A DNA stretch of 64,000 nt, taken from NCBI RefSeq assembly GCF_000349565.1, contig NZ_APJN01000018.1:41035-105034 (forward strand), in the 5' to 3' direction. A program made the position numbers and the translations under genes. Source of the stretch: Curtobacterium flaccumfaciens UCD-AKU. GTDB taxonomy: Bacteria; Actinomycetota; Actinomycetes; Actinomycetales; Microbacteriaceae. Position 1 is the stretch's first letter. Each line of letters opens with the position of its first letter. Positions 1 to 7,750 of the stretch are shown in pieces. The notes under the pieces were generated by a model. That model did no database searches and was not told the origin of the DNA. It saw only the letters and a program-made list of their open reading frames with translations.

Positions 1-590
1 AGCAGCCACACGGTCTCGATCGTCAGGCCGCTCAGCGCGTCCACGGTGCCGCCGACGCGCTTCTTCACCAAGCCGTACAGGCCGAACGAGAACGCCAGGG
101 CCAGCGAGATCCACGGCATCTGCCCGTAGCCGATCGCGATGACCACGACCGCCACGACGCTCAACCCGACCGCGGCCCACTGCGCCGGACGCAGGCGTTC
201 GCGCAGGACCACGACGCCGAGGGCGATCGTGACGAGCGGGTTGATGAAGTACCCGAGCGCGGCCTCGACCGTGTGACCGGTCGTCGTCGCGAGGACGTAG
301 ACGGTCCAGTTCACCAGGATCAGGACGGCGGCGAGCCCCATCACGAGCATCACGCGGCGCTGGGCCATCAAGGTGCGGGTGCGGAGCCACGACCGGGTGA
401 CCGCGATCGCCACCGCGCAGAACACCAGACCGAAGACGATCCGCCACGACACGATCTCGAACGCCGCCGCGGGGGCCATGGCCGCGAAGAGCAGGGGCAT
501 CAGCCCCCAGAGCCCGTAGGCCACGACGGCCTGCACCACGCCGACGGATGCCTCGCTGCGGACGGGTCGCGCCGGACTCGGTTCACTCAC
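1..590 (-). CDS. rarD: RarD/EamA-family permease, C-terminus beyond window
   Basis: This is the N-terminal 196 residues of an EamA/DMT-superfamily inner-membrane permease of the RarD subgroup. The GTG start at 588-590 follows a TAGGAT box at 597-602 with a 6-nt gap, which suggests a leaderless transcript. Visible helices begin with VVAYGLWGLMPLLF near residue 20. The typical RarD signature GYFINPLV lies near residue 115, followed by an Arg-rich loop (VLRERLRP). RarD proteins were named for chloramphenicol sensitivity, but their substrate is mostly unknown. The remaining roughly 100 residues run off the left edge. The family call is firm; the substrate cannot be stated. Confidence 0.85.
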   Translation of the reverse strand, partial: MSEPSPARPVRSEASVGVVQAVVAYGLWGLMPLLFAAMAPAAAFEIVSWRIVFGLVFCAVAIAVTRSWLRTRTLMAQRRVMLVMGLAAVLILVNWTVYVLATTTGHTVEAALGYFINPLVTIALGVVVLRERLRPAQWAAVGLSVVAVVVIAIGYGQMPWISLALAFSFGLYGLVKKRVGGTVDALSGLTIETVWL

Positions 591-596
591 GGAACC

Positions 597-602
597 ATCC
601 TA
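597..602 (-). promoter_or_regulatory. -10 box for leaderless rarD
   Basis: TAGGAT on the minus strand ends 6 nt before the GTG start of the rarD-like gene. That spacing puts the transcription start at or next to the start codon. No purine-rich Shine-Dalgarno fits between them. Confidence 0.5.
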
Positions 603-631
603 GGAAGGACCGCCGACCCCGGGACGTGCAC

Positions 632-642
632 CGGGCCTCCAG
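632..642. repeat. Dispersed GC-rich repeat, half unit
   Basis: CGGGCCTCCAG, the reverse complement of the CTGGAGGCCCG core found at several other intergenic sites in this window. It lies alone between the rarD-like gene and the groES terminator, with no partner arm seen. Confidence 0.45.
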
Positions 643-703
643 GCGGGCTGCAAGCGGGCTGATCAGGACCGGAGCGCTCTGCAGACCGGCCCCGGACACA
701 CGA

Positions 704-736
704 ACGCCCCGTCGGCCCGAAGGCCGGACGGGGCGT
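704..736 (-). terminator. Terminator after groES
   Basis: ACGCCCCGTC-GGCC, a CGAA loop, then GGCC-G-GACGGGGCGT: a 14-bp stem with one bulged G. It lies 19 nt beyond the groES stop on the transcribed strand. Only a short T-containing stretch follows, as is common in GC-rich actinobacteria. Confidence 0.75.
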
Positions 737-754
737 CCGTCATGCGTACTGGAC

Positions 755-1051
755 TCAGTGGACGATGACCGCGAGGACGTCGCGGGCCGACAGGACCAGC
801 AGGTCCTCGCCCGAGTACTTGACCTCGGTTCCGCCGTACTTGGAGTAGATGACCTTGTCACCCACGGCGACGTCGAGCGGGACGCGGTTGCCGTTGTCGT
901 CGATGCGACCCGGACCCACGGCGACGACCTCGCCCTCCTGGGGCTTCTCCTTCGCGGTGTCGGGGATGACCAGACCGGAAGCGGTGGTCTGCTCCGCCTC
1001 GACCTGGCGGATGACGATGCGATCCTCGAGCGGCTTGATGCTGACGGCCAC
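755..1051 (-). CDS. groES: Co-chaperonin GroES (Hsp10)
   Basis: 98 residues, the normal family length. It forms the heptameric lid on GroEL in the cytoplasm. The start [13 protein letters not shown], the mobile-loop segment [14 protein letters not shown] (about residues 17-30) and the end DVLAVIVH are all typical. I chose the GTG at 1049-1051 because the conserved N-terminus begins there and an AGAAGAGG-type ribosome site precedes it. The gene has its own sigma-70-type promoter with two CIRCE operators and is followed by a terminator. No groEL is adjacent, so the chaperonin partner must be encoded elsewhere. HrcA repression and heat induction are inferred from the operators. Confidence 0.96.
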   Translation of the reverse strand: MAVSIKPLEDRIVIRQVEAEQTTASGLVIPDTAKEKPQEGEVVAVGPGRIDDNGNRVPLDVAVGDKVIYSKYGGTEVKYSGEDLLVLSARDVLAVIVH

Positions 1052-1098
1052 GGTGACCTCTTCTTTCTCGGTACGGACTCGGTACAGATGAAAACCGG

Positions 1099-1125
1099 TT
1101 GGCACTTCGCACAGGAGAGTGCCAA
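1099..1125. promoter_or_regulatory. CIRCE operator 1 (HrcA site)
   Basis: TTGGCACTT-N9-GAGTGCCAA, matching the CIRCE pattern (TTAGCACTC-N9-GAGTGCTAA) at most arm positions with the exact 9-nt spacing. It lies just downstream of the -10 box of groES. Confidence 0.85.
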
Positions 1126-1130
1126 CGCCA

Positions 1131-1159
1131 ACTCTAGGGGGCCACTGGCACTCGGTCAA
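1131..1159 (-). promoter_or_regulatory. groES promoter
   Basis: On the minus strand, TTGACC (1154-1159), a 17-bp spacer and TAGAGT (1131-1136). The -35 box lies inside the loop of the upstream CIRCE element, and the start region runs into the second CIRCE, so HrcA bound at either site would block polymerase. Confidence 0.75.
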
Positions 1160-1171
1160 TCCGAGTGCCAG
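1145..1171. promoter_or_regulatory. CIRCE operator 2 (HrcA site)
   Basis: CTGGCACTC-N9-GAGTGCCAG, a perfect 9-bp inverted repeat with the CIRCE spacing. It overlaps the -35 box of groES. The centres of the two CIRCE elements are 46 bp apart. Confidence 0.88.
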
Positions 1172-1210
1172 CACACCCGGAGAACACGCAGCACCTGCGA
1201 GGATCGACGC

Positions 1211-2413
1211 ATGGACGCCGCCGAACTCACCGCACTGCTGACCCCGGACGGGATGGCCCTGCTCGACCGTACCCCCGGTGTCTCCGACGGCGGCGAGATC
1301 GTCCGCGTGGTGTCCCGGCTGCGCGCTGAGGGCCACGACCCACGGCTCGTCGCAGCCGTGCTGACCCAGGCGAAGCTCCGGCTCAAGGCCCGCGGCAAGT
1401 TCGGTGACTTCGCGTCCCGGATGCTCTTCACCGAGGCCGGTCTCGAGCAGGCCACCCGACTGCAGGTCGCGGCCCAGCACGCCGGACGCTTCGCCGCCGC
1501 GGGGCTCACCCGGGTCGCCGACCTCGGCTGCGGCATCGGCGGGGACGCCATGGCGATGGCGGCGCTCGACCTGGACGTCACCGCCGTCGACCGCGACGAG
1601 GTCACGGCTGCCGTCGCGACCCACAACCTGGCGCTCTGGCCGAACGCGCGGGTGGAGCTCGGCGACGCCGAGTCCTTCGACCTGTCCTCGGTGGACGGCG
1701 CGTGGATGGACCCCGCACGACGCACCTCCGGCCACTCCGACACCCGCCGACTCGCCGACCCGGACGACTGGTCCCCCTCGCTCGACACGGTGTTCGCCGC
1801 AGCGACGACGACACCGACCGGCGTGAAGCTCGGACCCGGCATCGACCGCGACCTGATCCCGGACACCGCCGAGGCCCAGTGGACCTCCGTCGACCGCGAG
1901 GTCGTCGAGCTCGCCCTGTGGTTCGGCCCCCTCGCACGCCCCGGCATCCGCCGCGCGGCCACCGTCATCGGCAGCCACGGCATCGACGAGATGACCGGAG
2001 CGGCAGACGCCGACGACACCGAGGTCGGACCGCTCGGCGCCTACCTGTACGAGCCGGACGGCGCCGTGATCCGCGCGCGACTGATCGGCGACCTGGCGAG
2101 GGGCCTCGACGGGCACATGCTGTCCGACGGCATCGCCTACGTCACGTCCGACCGGGCCGTCACGACACCCTTCGCGCAGGGGTTCCGGGTGCTCGACACG
2201 ATGCCGCTCGACGTCAAGCGGCTGGCCGCGCGGCTCGCCGCCGACGGCATCGGCACCGTCGAGATCAAGAAGCGCGGCGTCGACGTCGACCCGGCGCAGT
2301 TCCGCAAACGGCTGCGGTTGCGCGGATCGGGTCGCGTCACACTCGTGCTCACCCGCCTGGAGGGACGCCACACGGCGATCCTGTGCGAGCGGCTCACCGA
2401 CACGGTCGGCTGA
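1211..2413 (+). CDS. Class I SAM-dependent methyltransferase, THUMP-like C-terminus
   Basis: 400 residues. A short helical N-terminal region leads into a Rossmann methyltransferase domain. Motif [10 protein letters not shown], is at residues 104-112, the acidic end of strand 2 is TAVDRDE near 125, and a DPARR motif lies near 168 where DPPY or NPPY sits in relatives. The C-terminal third resembles the THUMP-like domain of actinobacterial proteins of this kind, which suggests an RNA substrate, but none is shown. The ATG at 1211 begins the conserved region; longer upstream in-frame sequence runs through the CIRCE sites and is not coding. A GAGGAT box 6 nt before the ATG may serve a leaderless start. 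It is divergent from groES. Confidence 0.82.
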   Translation: MDAAELTALLTPDGMALLDRTPGVSDGGEIVRVVSRLRAEGHDPRLVAAVLTQAKLRLKARGKFGDFASRMLFTEAGLEQATRLQVAAQHAGRFAAAGLTRVADLGCGIGGDAMAMAALDLDVTAVDRDEVTAAVATHNLALWPNARVELGDAESFDLSSVDGAWMDPARRTSGHSDTRRLADPDDWSPSLDTVFAAATTTPTGVKLGPGIDRDLIPDTAEAQWTSVDREVVELALWFGPLARPGIRRAATVIGSHGIDEMTGAADADDTEVGPLGAYLYEPDGAVIRARLIGDLARGLDGHMLSDGIAYVTSDRAVTTPFAQGFRVLDTMPLDVKRLAARLAADGIGTVEIKKRGVDVDPAQFRKRLRLRGSGRVTLVLTRLEGRHTAILCERLTDTVG

Positions 2414-2462
2414 CGGCCGGGGGCCGGGGGCCGCTCGCGGCCTCCGTCACCCTGCGGCGAAG

Positions 2463-3290
2463 TCAGCTGACGAAGGCCCCGGTGTTCGAGCTGTAGTCGG
2501 AGTAGTCGGAGTAGTCCGAGTAGTTCGACGAGTTCGCGATCGAGATCCACACCAGGGCGACGATCAGGATGAACAGGCCCGTCAGGACCCAGCCACCGAT
2601 GATGCCTGCGAGCGCCAGGCCACGGCCGCCCTCGCCGCTCTGCTTGATCTTGCCGAGGGCGATGTGGCCCATGATCGCGCCGGCCGGGCTCGTCAGGATG
2701 ATGATCGGCCAGATGATGACGCCGCCGAACGCGAAGACGATCGACAGGATCGACAGGACGTTCGTCTTCGGTCGCTGCGCGTAGGGCTGGTACGAGTACG
2801 GGTTGGCCGCGTACGGCTGCTGCTGCTGCGCGTACGGGTTCTGCTGCTGACCGTAGGGGTTCTGCTGCTGACCGTAGGGGTTCTGCTGCTGACCGTAAGG
2901 GTTCTGCGGTGCGCCGTACGCCTGCTGCGGCTGCTGTTGCTGGGCCGCGTACGGGTTCTGCTGCTGCGGCGGCTGGCCGTACGGGTTCTGCTGCTGCGGC
3001 GGCTGGCCGTACGGGTTCTGCTGCTGCGGCGGCTGGCCGGACGGGTTCTGCTGCTGCGGCGGCTGGCCGGACGGGTTCTGCTGCTGGCCGTACGGGTTCT
3101 GCTGCTGCGGCGGCTGGCCGTACGGGTTCTGCTGCTGGCCGTACGGGTTCTGGGGCGCTTCCGGAGCCGACGGGGCCTGCGGCGCGTCAGGTGCTTGCGG
3201 GGCGTCCGGGGCGGGTGCACCGTCGGGCTGTCCGTTCGCCGCGCCGTTCGGCGTCTCGCCCGGCTTCGGCCACTCGTTCTGATCGGACAC
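2463..3290 (-). CDS. DUF4190-type membrane protein with Q/N/P/Y-rich repeat tail
   Basis: 275 residues. The N-terminal 165 or so are low complexity: an Ala/Pro/Gln segment, then QNPYGQ-type repeats of 7 and 10 residues. Two transmembrane segments follow (about 178-205 and 222-250), separated by a short loop with the HIALGKIKQSGEGGRGLA signature of DUF4190 proteins. The extreme C-terminus has three SDY repeats. The GTG at 3288-3290 is preceded by GAGAGGGGTGG, a good ribosome site. Function is unknown; Gln/Tyr-rich heads on such proteins may mediate self-association. A protein of related design lies at 63171-63944. The family call rests on pattern only. Confidence 0.72.
   Translation of the reverse strand: MSDQNEWPKPGETPNGAANGQPDGAPAPDAPQAPDAPQAPSAPEAPQNPYGQQQNPYGQPPQQQNPYGQQQNPSGQPPQQQNPSGQPPQQQNPYGQPPQQQNPYGQPPQQQNPYAAQQQQPQQAYGAPQNPYGQQQNPYGQQQNPYGQQQNPYAQQQQPYAANPYSYQPYAQRPKTNVLSILSIVFAFGGVIIWPIIILTSPAGAIMGHIALGKIKQSGEGGRGLALAGIIGGWVLTGLFILIVALVWISIANSSNYSDYSDYSDYSSNTGAFVS
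2835..3160. repeat. Coding tandem repeats, 21- and 30-bp units
   Basis: In-frame repeats inside the DUF4190-type gene. Units of 21 bp (encoding QNPYGQQ) occupy about 2835-2905, and units of 30 bp (encoding QNPYGQPPQQ) with interspersed 21-bp units occupy about 2951-3160. Near-identity between neighbours makes the array prone to copy-number change. Confidence 0.85.
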
Positions 3291-3376
3291 CGTCCACCCC
3301 TCTCGGGCGTCCGGTCTCTCCGACGCCCGTGTGAATCCTCCCACAGGCTCCCCCAGAAGGACCGGGGCCGAACTGG

Positions 3377-4432
3377 TCAGACCTGGACGGTCGTCACCGG
3401 CAGGGTCGAGTCCGCCGCGATGCCGAGGTCGCTCGGCGCGTGCCCCTCGGCAACGAGTCGGGCGCCGACGGCGGCGATCATCGCGCCGTTGTCCGTGCAC
3501 AGGTCGAACGGCGGGATCCGCAGCCGCACGCCCACGGCCGCGCAGCGTTCCTCGGCGACCTGCCGCAACCGGGCGTTCGCGACGACGCCGCCACCGAGCA
3601 GCAGCCGGTCGACACCGGTGTCGCGGCAGGCGTTCAGGGCCTTGGTGAGCAGGACGTCGACGACGGCCTCGCGGAAGCTCGCGGCGACGTCGGCCACCGG
3701 CACCTCTCGGCCCTCGTCGCGGCAGCGTTCGACCCAGCGGGCCACGGCGGTCTTCAGCCCCGAGAACGAGAAGTCGTACCGGTGTGCGGCCATGTCCTTC
3801 GGCAGCGTCAGCCCGCGGGGGAACCGGATCGCCGTCGGGTCGCCCTCGGCCGCGGCCCGGTCGATCTGCGGGCCGCCGGGGTAGGGCAGTCCGAGCAGCC
3901 GCGCGACCTTGTCGAACGCCTCGCCCGCCGCGTCGTCGATCGTCTCGCCGAGCAGTTCGACGTCACCGACCAGGTCCCGCACCAGCAGCAGCGACGTGTG
4001 CCCACCGGAGACGAGCAGCGCGATCGTCGGCAGCTCGATCTCGCTGCCGTCCTCGCGCAGCACGTCGGCACCGACGTGCCCGACCAGGTGGTTGACGCCG
4101 TACAGCGGCTTGCCCGTGGCCACGGCGAGCGCCTTCGCTGCCCCCACCCCGACCATGAGCGCTCCGGCCAGACCCGGCCCGGCGGTCACTGCGACGGCGT
4201 CGAGCTCGTCGAGGGTGACGCCGGCACGCTCGAGCGCCTCGTGCAGCGTCGGGGTCATCGCCTCCAGGTGGGCCCGTGCGGCGACCTCGGGCACGACCCC
4301 GCCGTAGCGCGCGTGCTCGTCCATGCTCGAGGCGATCACGTTCGCCAGCAGGGTGTTCCCCCGCACGATCCCCACGCCCGTCTCGTCGCAGCTCGTCTCG
4401 ATGCCGAGCACCAGTGGTTCAGTCGCGCTCAC
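3377..4432 (-). CDS. tsaD: tRNA t6A37 threonylcarbamoyltransferase TsaD
   Basis: 351 residues. Transfers the threonylcarbamoyl group from TC-AMP to A37 of ANN-decoding tRNAs, with TsaB and TsaE. It opens with [10 protein letters not shown], the ASKHA-fold phosphate-binding segment. The metal-binding pair is in [10 protein letters not shown] (about residues 116-125), and [10 protein letters not shown] follows near 140. The GTG start at 4432 overlaps the end of rimI by 14 nt. It is the last gene of the tsaE-GNAT-tsaB-rimI-tsaD run, so TsaB, TsaE and TsaD are co-transcribed; TsaC is not in the window. Confidence 0.96.
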   Translation of the reverse strand: MSATEPLVLGIETSCDETGVGIVRGNTLLANVIASSMDEHARYGGVVPEVAARAHLEAMTPTLHEALERAGVTLDELDAVAVTAGPGLAGALMVGVGAAKALAVATGKPLYGVNHLVGHVGADVLREDGSEIELPTIALLVSGGHTSLLLVRDLVGDVELLGETIDDAAGEAFDKVARLLGLPYPGGPQIDRAAAEGDPTAIRFPRGLTLPKDMAAHRYDFSFSGLKTAVARWVERCRDEGREVPVADVAASFREAVVDVLLTKALNACRDTGVDRLLLGGGVVANARLRQVAEERCAAVGVRLRIPPFDLCTDNGAMIAAVGARLVAEGHAPSDLGIAADSTLPVTTVQV

Positions 4433-4964
4433 CGAGGGCCTCCTGTCCGATGGGTCCGACGTCCGACGACGGTTCCGCGTCCGGGCCGGGCAGTTCCGCC
4501 CGCATCACCCACGCGTCGACGCCGTCCGGTTGGTAGTAGCGTGGCCGGGTCGCGATGTGCTCGAACCCGAACGCCGTGTACATCGCCTGCGCGACGGGGT
4601 TGTCCGCCCGCACCTCGAGGAACACCTCGCGCACCCCGCGGCGCCGGGCCTCGTCGAGCAGTTCCGTGAACAGGACCCGTCCGAGCCCCTTGCCGCGCTG
4701 ATCGGCGGCGACCGCGATGGTCTGCACGTCGGCCACCGGGTTGCCCGCCAGGGACGAGAGTCCGGCGTACCCGACGACCATCGGCGCTGCGGTGTCGTCG
4801 ACGGTCTCGATCACGACGTAGTACCCGTGCGGTGAGTACAGCTCGCCCGACATCTGCGACGCCGACCAGGCGTCCGTCGGGAACGAGACGTGCTCGAGCC
4901 ACATGATGTCGTCGAGGTCCTGCGGGTGGGCTCGGCGCAGGCGGAGCGCGTCCGGCAGGGTCAC
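4419..4964 (-). CDS. rimI: RimI-like ribosomal-protein-alanine N-acetyltransferase
   Basis: 181 residues, GNAT fold. RimI acetylates the N-terminal alanine of ribosomal protein S18, although actinobacterial homologues can have wider targets. The acetyl-CoA loop is in [17 protein letters not shown] (about residues 90-106), followed by the motif-B segment [19 protein letters not shown] and the FGF/RPRYYQP end typical of RimI. The GTG start overlaps the tsaB stop as GTGA. The C-terminal 20 residues past the fold are variable. Position between tsaB and tsaD is the usual actinobacterial order. Confidence 0.9.
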   Translation of the reverse strand: MTLPDALRLRRAHPQDLDDIMWLEHVSFPTDAWSASQMSGELYSPHGYYVVIETVDDTAAPMVVGYAGLSSLAGNPVADVQTIAVAADQRGKGLGRVLFTELLDEARRRGVREVFLEVRADNPVAQAMYTAFGFEHIATRPRYYQPDGVDAWVMRAELPGPDAEPSSDVGPIGQEALGERD

Positions 4965-5596
4965 TGCTTCACCCGTTTCGGCGCACCGGGCACCGTGACG
5001 TCGGGGTCGCGCAGGTACAGGGGGGTGTCCTGGTCGAACGCCGCGCCGGACGCGAGTCGGTCCGCGGCGAGCGCGCCGAGCCTCCAGGCCGGGATGGACG
5101 TGACGGTCACGCGGTCCCAGCCCACGGCTGCGGGCCGGGAGGCGCGGATCGCGTCGTCGAGATCGGCGGGCTTGGCGAGTCCGGGGCCGGCCACGCGGAC
5201 GCCGTCGGCGTCGTAGGCGCTCCAGTAGACCTCGCGGCGGCGGGCGTCCGTGAGGACGACGAAGGGGCCGGCGAGGCCGGCGGCGCGCTGGTCGAGGGCG
5301 ACGGCGTCGTGGCTGACGAGCGGCAGGACGGGGACGCCGCGGGCTGCGGCGAAGGTGCGGGCGGCGGCGATGCCGACGCGCAGGCCGGTGAAGGGGCCCG
5401 GGCCCATGCCGGCGACGACCCCGGTGACGTCGGCGCCGGTGATGCCCGCCTCGGCGAGGGTGTCGGCCAGGAACGGGCCGATCACCTCGGCGTGCCGGCG
5501 GCTGTCCTCGGTGTCGCGGGTCGCGAGGGCCTGGCCGGTGACCGGGTCGACGACGGCGACGGAGGTCCCGGCGGAGGTGTCGATCGCGAGCAGCAC
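4961..5596 (-). CDS. tsaB: t6A biosynthesis protein TsaB
   Basis: 211 residues. TsaB is the non-catalytic ASKHA partner that stabilises TsaD and recruits TsaE. It begins LLAIDTSAGTSVAVVD and carries the diagnostic GMGPGPFTGLRVGIA (about residues 64-78). I chose the GTG at 5594-5596 because the fold begins immediately; it sits 6 nt after TACGAT (5603-5608), so a leaderless transcript for tsaB-rimI-tsaD is plausible. The gene starts 20 nt after the stop of the GNAT gene. The tail DTPLYLRDPDVTVP, containing the LYLR motif, is typical of the family. Confidence 0.94.
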   Translation of the reverse strand: MLLAIDTSAGTSVAVVDPVTGQALATRDTEDSRRHAEVIGPFLADTLAEAGITGADVTGVVAGMGPGPFTGLRVGIAAARTFAAARGVPVLPLVSHDAVALDQRAAGLAGPFVVLTDARRREVYWSAYDADGVRVAGPGLAKPADLDDAIRASRPAAVGWDRVTVTSIPAWRLGALAADRLASGAAFDQDTPLYLRDPDVTVPGAPKRVKQ

Positions 5597-5602
5597 CCGT
5601 CC

Positions 5603-5608
5603 ATCGTA
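5603..5608 (-). promoter_or_regulatory. -10 box for leaderless tsaB
   Basis: TACGAT on the minus strand ends 6 nt before the GTG start of tsaB. It lies in the 20-nt gap after the GNAT gene, so it would be an internal promoter of the tsaE-tsaD run. Confidence 0.5.
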
Positions 5609-5616
5609 GGCGGCGG

Positions 5617-6075
5617 TCAGCGCACCGGCAGTCCCAGGGACCACGCGACCTCGTGCTCCAGCTGCCCCGTCCGGCGGAACAGGCGGACCTGGTGGGTGTC
5701 CGGCAGCGCGGCAGCCAGGGCCTGTCGGTCGGCGGGTGCGAAGCCGAGCGACTGCCAGAACGGACCGGAGCGACGGGAGAACAGCCACGCACGCTGGGCG
5801 CCGGCCTCGGCGGCCCGGTCGATCGCGAACCGTGCGAGGCGGGTGCCGGCTCCGGACCCGCGGTGCTGCGGAGCGACGGCCACGCTGCGGACGAGGACGT
5901 GCACGCCGTCCGCGCTCGACTCGAAGCCGGTGCTGCCGATCACGCTGCCGTCGTCGGCGCGATCGGTCCAGAGCCGCACGGTCGGGACGTCGAGCCCGGC
6001 CAGGGTCAGGTCGGCCTCGACGAGGAACGCCCGGAGCGCCTCGACGTCGTCCGCGGTGACGGGCCGCAGGGTCAG
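5617..6075 (-). CDS. GNAT-family N-acetyltransferase, apparent CTG start
   Basis: About 152 residues of clear GNAT fold: LTLRPVTADDVEALRAF at the N-terminus, then VAVAPQHRGSGAGTRLA (acetyl-CoA loop, near residues 75-91) and SGPFWQSLGFAPAD near the C-terminus. The substrate is unknown. The reading frame holds no ATG, GTG or TTG where the conserved N-terminus begins. The codon that fits is CTG at 6073-6075, overlapping the tsaE stop as CTGA, the same geometry as the GTGA overlaps throughout this cluster. The alternatives are a start further upstream inside tsaE or a sequencing error. It is co-transcribed with tsaE and tsaB. Confidence 0.8.
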   Translation of the reverse strand: MTLRPVTADDVEALRAFLVEADLTLAGLDVPTVRLWTDRADDGSVIGSTGFESSADGVHVLVRSVAVAPQHRGSGAGTRLARFAIDRAAEAGAQRAWLFSRRSGPFWQSLGFAPADRQALAAALPDTHQVRLFRRTGQLEHEVAWSLGLPVR

Positions 6076-6587
6076 AGGACCACGCCCTGCCAGCGCGGAC
6101 CGGAGGCGGTGACGACGACCCGGCGGGGCTCGTCGGGGACGTCGTCCGGGTCCGTGTCGTCGGGAGCTGCGGGTCCGGCGTCGGCACCGGTCGCCCGCGT
6201 GATCTCGACGTCGAGCAGGCTGTCGCTGACGCCGTCGACCATCCCGCGGCCCCACTCGACCACCACGATCGCGGCGTCCCAGTCGAGGTCGAGGTCGTCG
6301 AGCTCGACCGGGTCGGACAGGCGGTAGGCGTCCACGTGCACCAGGTCCGGCCCGGCGGTGGTCGGGTGTGTCCGGGCGAGGACGAAGGTCGGGCTGGACA
6401 CCTGTCCACGCGCACCGAGTGCTGCGCCGAGCCCACGGGTCAGGGTCGTCTTGCCGGCGCCGAGGGGGCCGGTCAGCACGACGAGGTCTCCGGCGCGCAG
6501 CACCCGGGCCAACCGGGCACCGAGCTCCCCCATCGCCTCGGTGCCGTCGACGGTGGTGTCGAGCAGGACGTGGGACGACCCGGTCAC
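6072..6587 (-). CDS. tsaE: t6A biosynthesis ATPase TsaE
   Basis: 171 residues. P-loop ATPase that drives turnover of the TsaB-TsaD complex. The Walker A segment is GPLGAGKTTLTRGLG (about residues 40-54), followed by the family marker SPTFVL and HVDAYRL. The acidic, Pro/Asp-rich stretch near residues 138-155 is an insertion in a variable loop. The GTG start overlaps the stop of alr as GTGA (6584-6587). It sits between the alanine racemase genes and the rest of the tsa genes, the common actinobacterial arrangement. Confidence 0.94.
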   Translation of the reverse strand: MTGSSHVLLDTTVDGTEAMGELGARLARVLRAGDLVVLTGPLGAGKTTLTRGLGAALGARGQVSSPTFVLARTHPTTAGPDLVHVDAYRLSDPVELDDLDLDWDAAIVVVEWGRGMVDGVSDSLLDVEITRATGADAGPAAPDDTDPDDVPDEPRRVVVTASGPRWQGVVL

Positions 6588-7750
6588 GGCCGCTCGCCCC
6601 GCAGGTACTCCCCGACGCGTCCCTCGATGTCGTGACCCTCGTAGGACCGGGGCACACGGCTGCCGATCCGGCAGACGATCTCTTCACCGATGGTCTCGAG
6701 CGCCGCGCCCCACTCGAGCACGGTCATCTCGTCGTGCTCGCCGGTGCCGAAGAGGACGACGGTGTCACCGGTCCGCACGTCGTCGTCGCCGACGTCCACC
6801 AGGAACTGGTCCATCGCGACGCGGCCGGCGATCGGGTAGCGCTTGCCGCCGATCGCGACCTCGATGCGGCCCTGCGCCAGTCGCGGGACCCCGTCGGCGT
6901 ACCCGACGGGCACGAGCGCCAGGGTCGTCTCGGTCGCGGTGCGGTACGTGTAGTCGTACGAGACGCCGGTGTCGACGGGGACACGCTTCGTCTTCGCCAC
7001 CGACGCGGTCAGGGTCATCACCGGCTCGAGCCCGAGGTCTGCTGCCGAGACCCCGTCGGCCCCGGGGATGCCGAACAGGTTCGCACCCATCCGGACCATG
7101 TCCTTGCGGAACTCCTTGCGTTCCAGCCCCGCGAGCGACGCGGCGACGTGCTCCGTCGGGACATCGAGCCCCAGGTCCTCGGCGATCTCGATCGCGGCGT
7201 CGAACACGGCGACCGCGGCGCTGTCCTCGTGGTCGGACGACTCGGCCAGGTGCGTGTAGGCGGCGACGACCTCGATGCGGCCGTTCCGCTGGGCGTCCCG
7301 CGCGGCCTCGACGAGGGCCGGCCAGTCTGCGGGGACCGCGCCGTCGCGGTGCAGTCCGGAGTCGACGCCCAGGTGGACCCGGGCGGGGCGCTGGTCGACG
7401 GCGTCGACGATGCGCTGCAGTTCGGCGACGTTCGAGACACCGAGGTCGACGGCCGAGTCGATGGCGTCACGGAAGTCCAGGTCAGGGTCGTGCTGCCAGG
7501 TGAACAGGTGGACGTCCTCGCCCACCCCGATCGACCGCAGGCGCAGGGCGGCGGGGACCGTCAGTACACCGATCCAACGGATGCCGGCGTCGACTGCGGC
7601 GAGCGCGATCGGTTCGAGGCCGTGCCCGTACGCGTCGGCCTTCATGATCGCCATGACCTCGACCGGGTCCATCCACTCGCGGACACGCTCGAGGTTGGCG
7701 CGGTACGCGTCGAGGTCGATGCGTGCCTGACGCAGTGGTGCGGAGCTCAC
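6584..7750 (-). CDS. Alanine-racemase-family protein, copy 1 (divergent)
   Basis: 388 residues, fold-type III PLP racemase. The PLP lysine is in MKADAYGHG near residue 34 and the catalytic tyrosine in GVSYDYTYRT near 270, where the usual glycine after Tyr is Asp. Arg is kept in VRMGANLFG where most enzymes have RPGIALYG. The motif MDQFLVDVGD is canonical. The GTG start overlaps the stop of the second copy as GTGA. The two copies are only moderately alike, so this is an old duplication. One should supply D-alanine for the cell wall. Which one does, and whether the other acts on another amino acid such as ornithine, cannot be told from sequence. Confidence 0.85.
   Translation of the reverse strand: MSSAPLRQARIDLDAYRANLERVREWMDPVEVMAIMKADAYGHGLEPIALAAVDAGIRWIGVLTVPAALRLRSIGVGEDVHLFTWQHDPDLDFRDAIDSAVDLGVSNVAELQRIVDAVDQRPARVHLGVDSGLHRDGAVPADWPALVEAARDAQRNGRIEVVAAYTHLAESSDHEDSAAVAVFDAAIEIAEDLGLDVPTEHVAASLAGLERKEFRKDMVRMGANLFGIPGADGVSAADLGLEPVMTLTASVAKTKRVPVDTGVSYDYTYRTATETTLALVPVGYADGVPRLAQGRIEVAIGGKRYPIAGRVAMDQFLVDVGDDDVRTGDTVVLFGTGEHDEMTVLEWGAALETIGEEIVCRIGSRVPRSYEGHDIEGRVGEYLRGERP

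Noticed and set aside
2835..3160. Regular repeats that could suggest a CRISPR array
   Set aside because: The repeats are contiguous 21- and 30-bp coding units without unique spacers, in frame within a membrane-protein gene. No cas gene is near.
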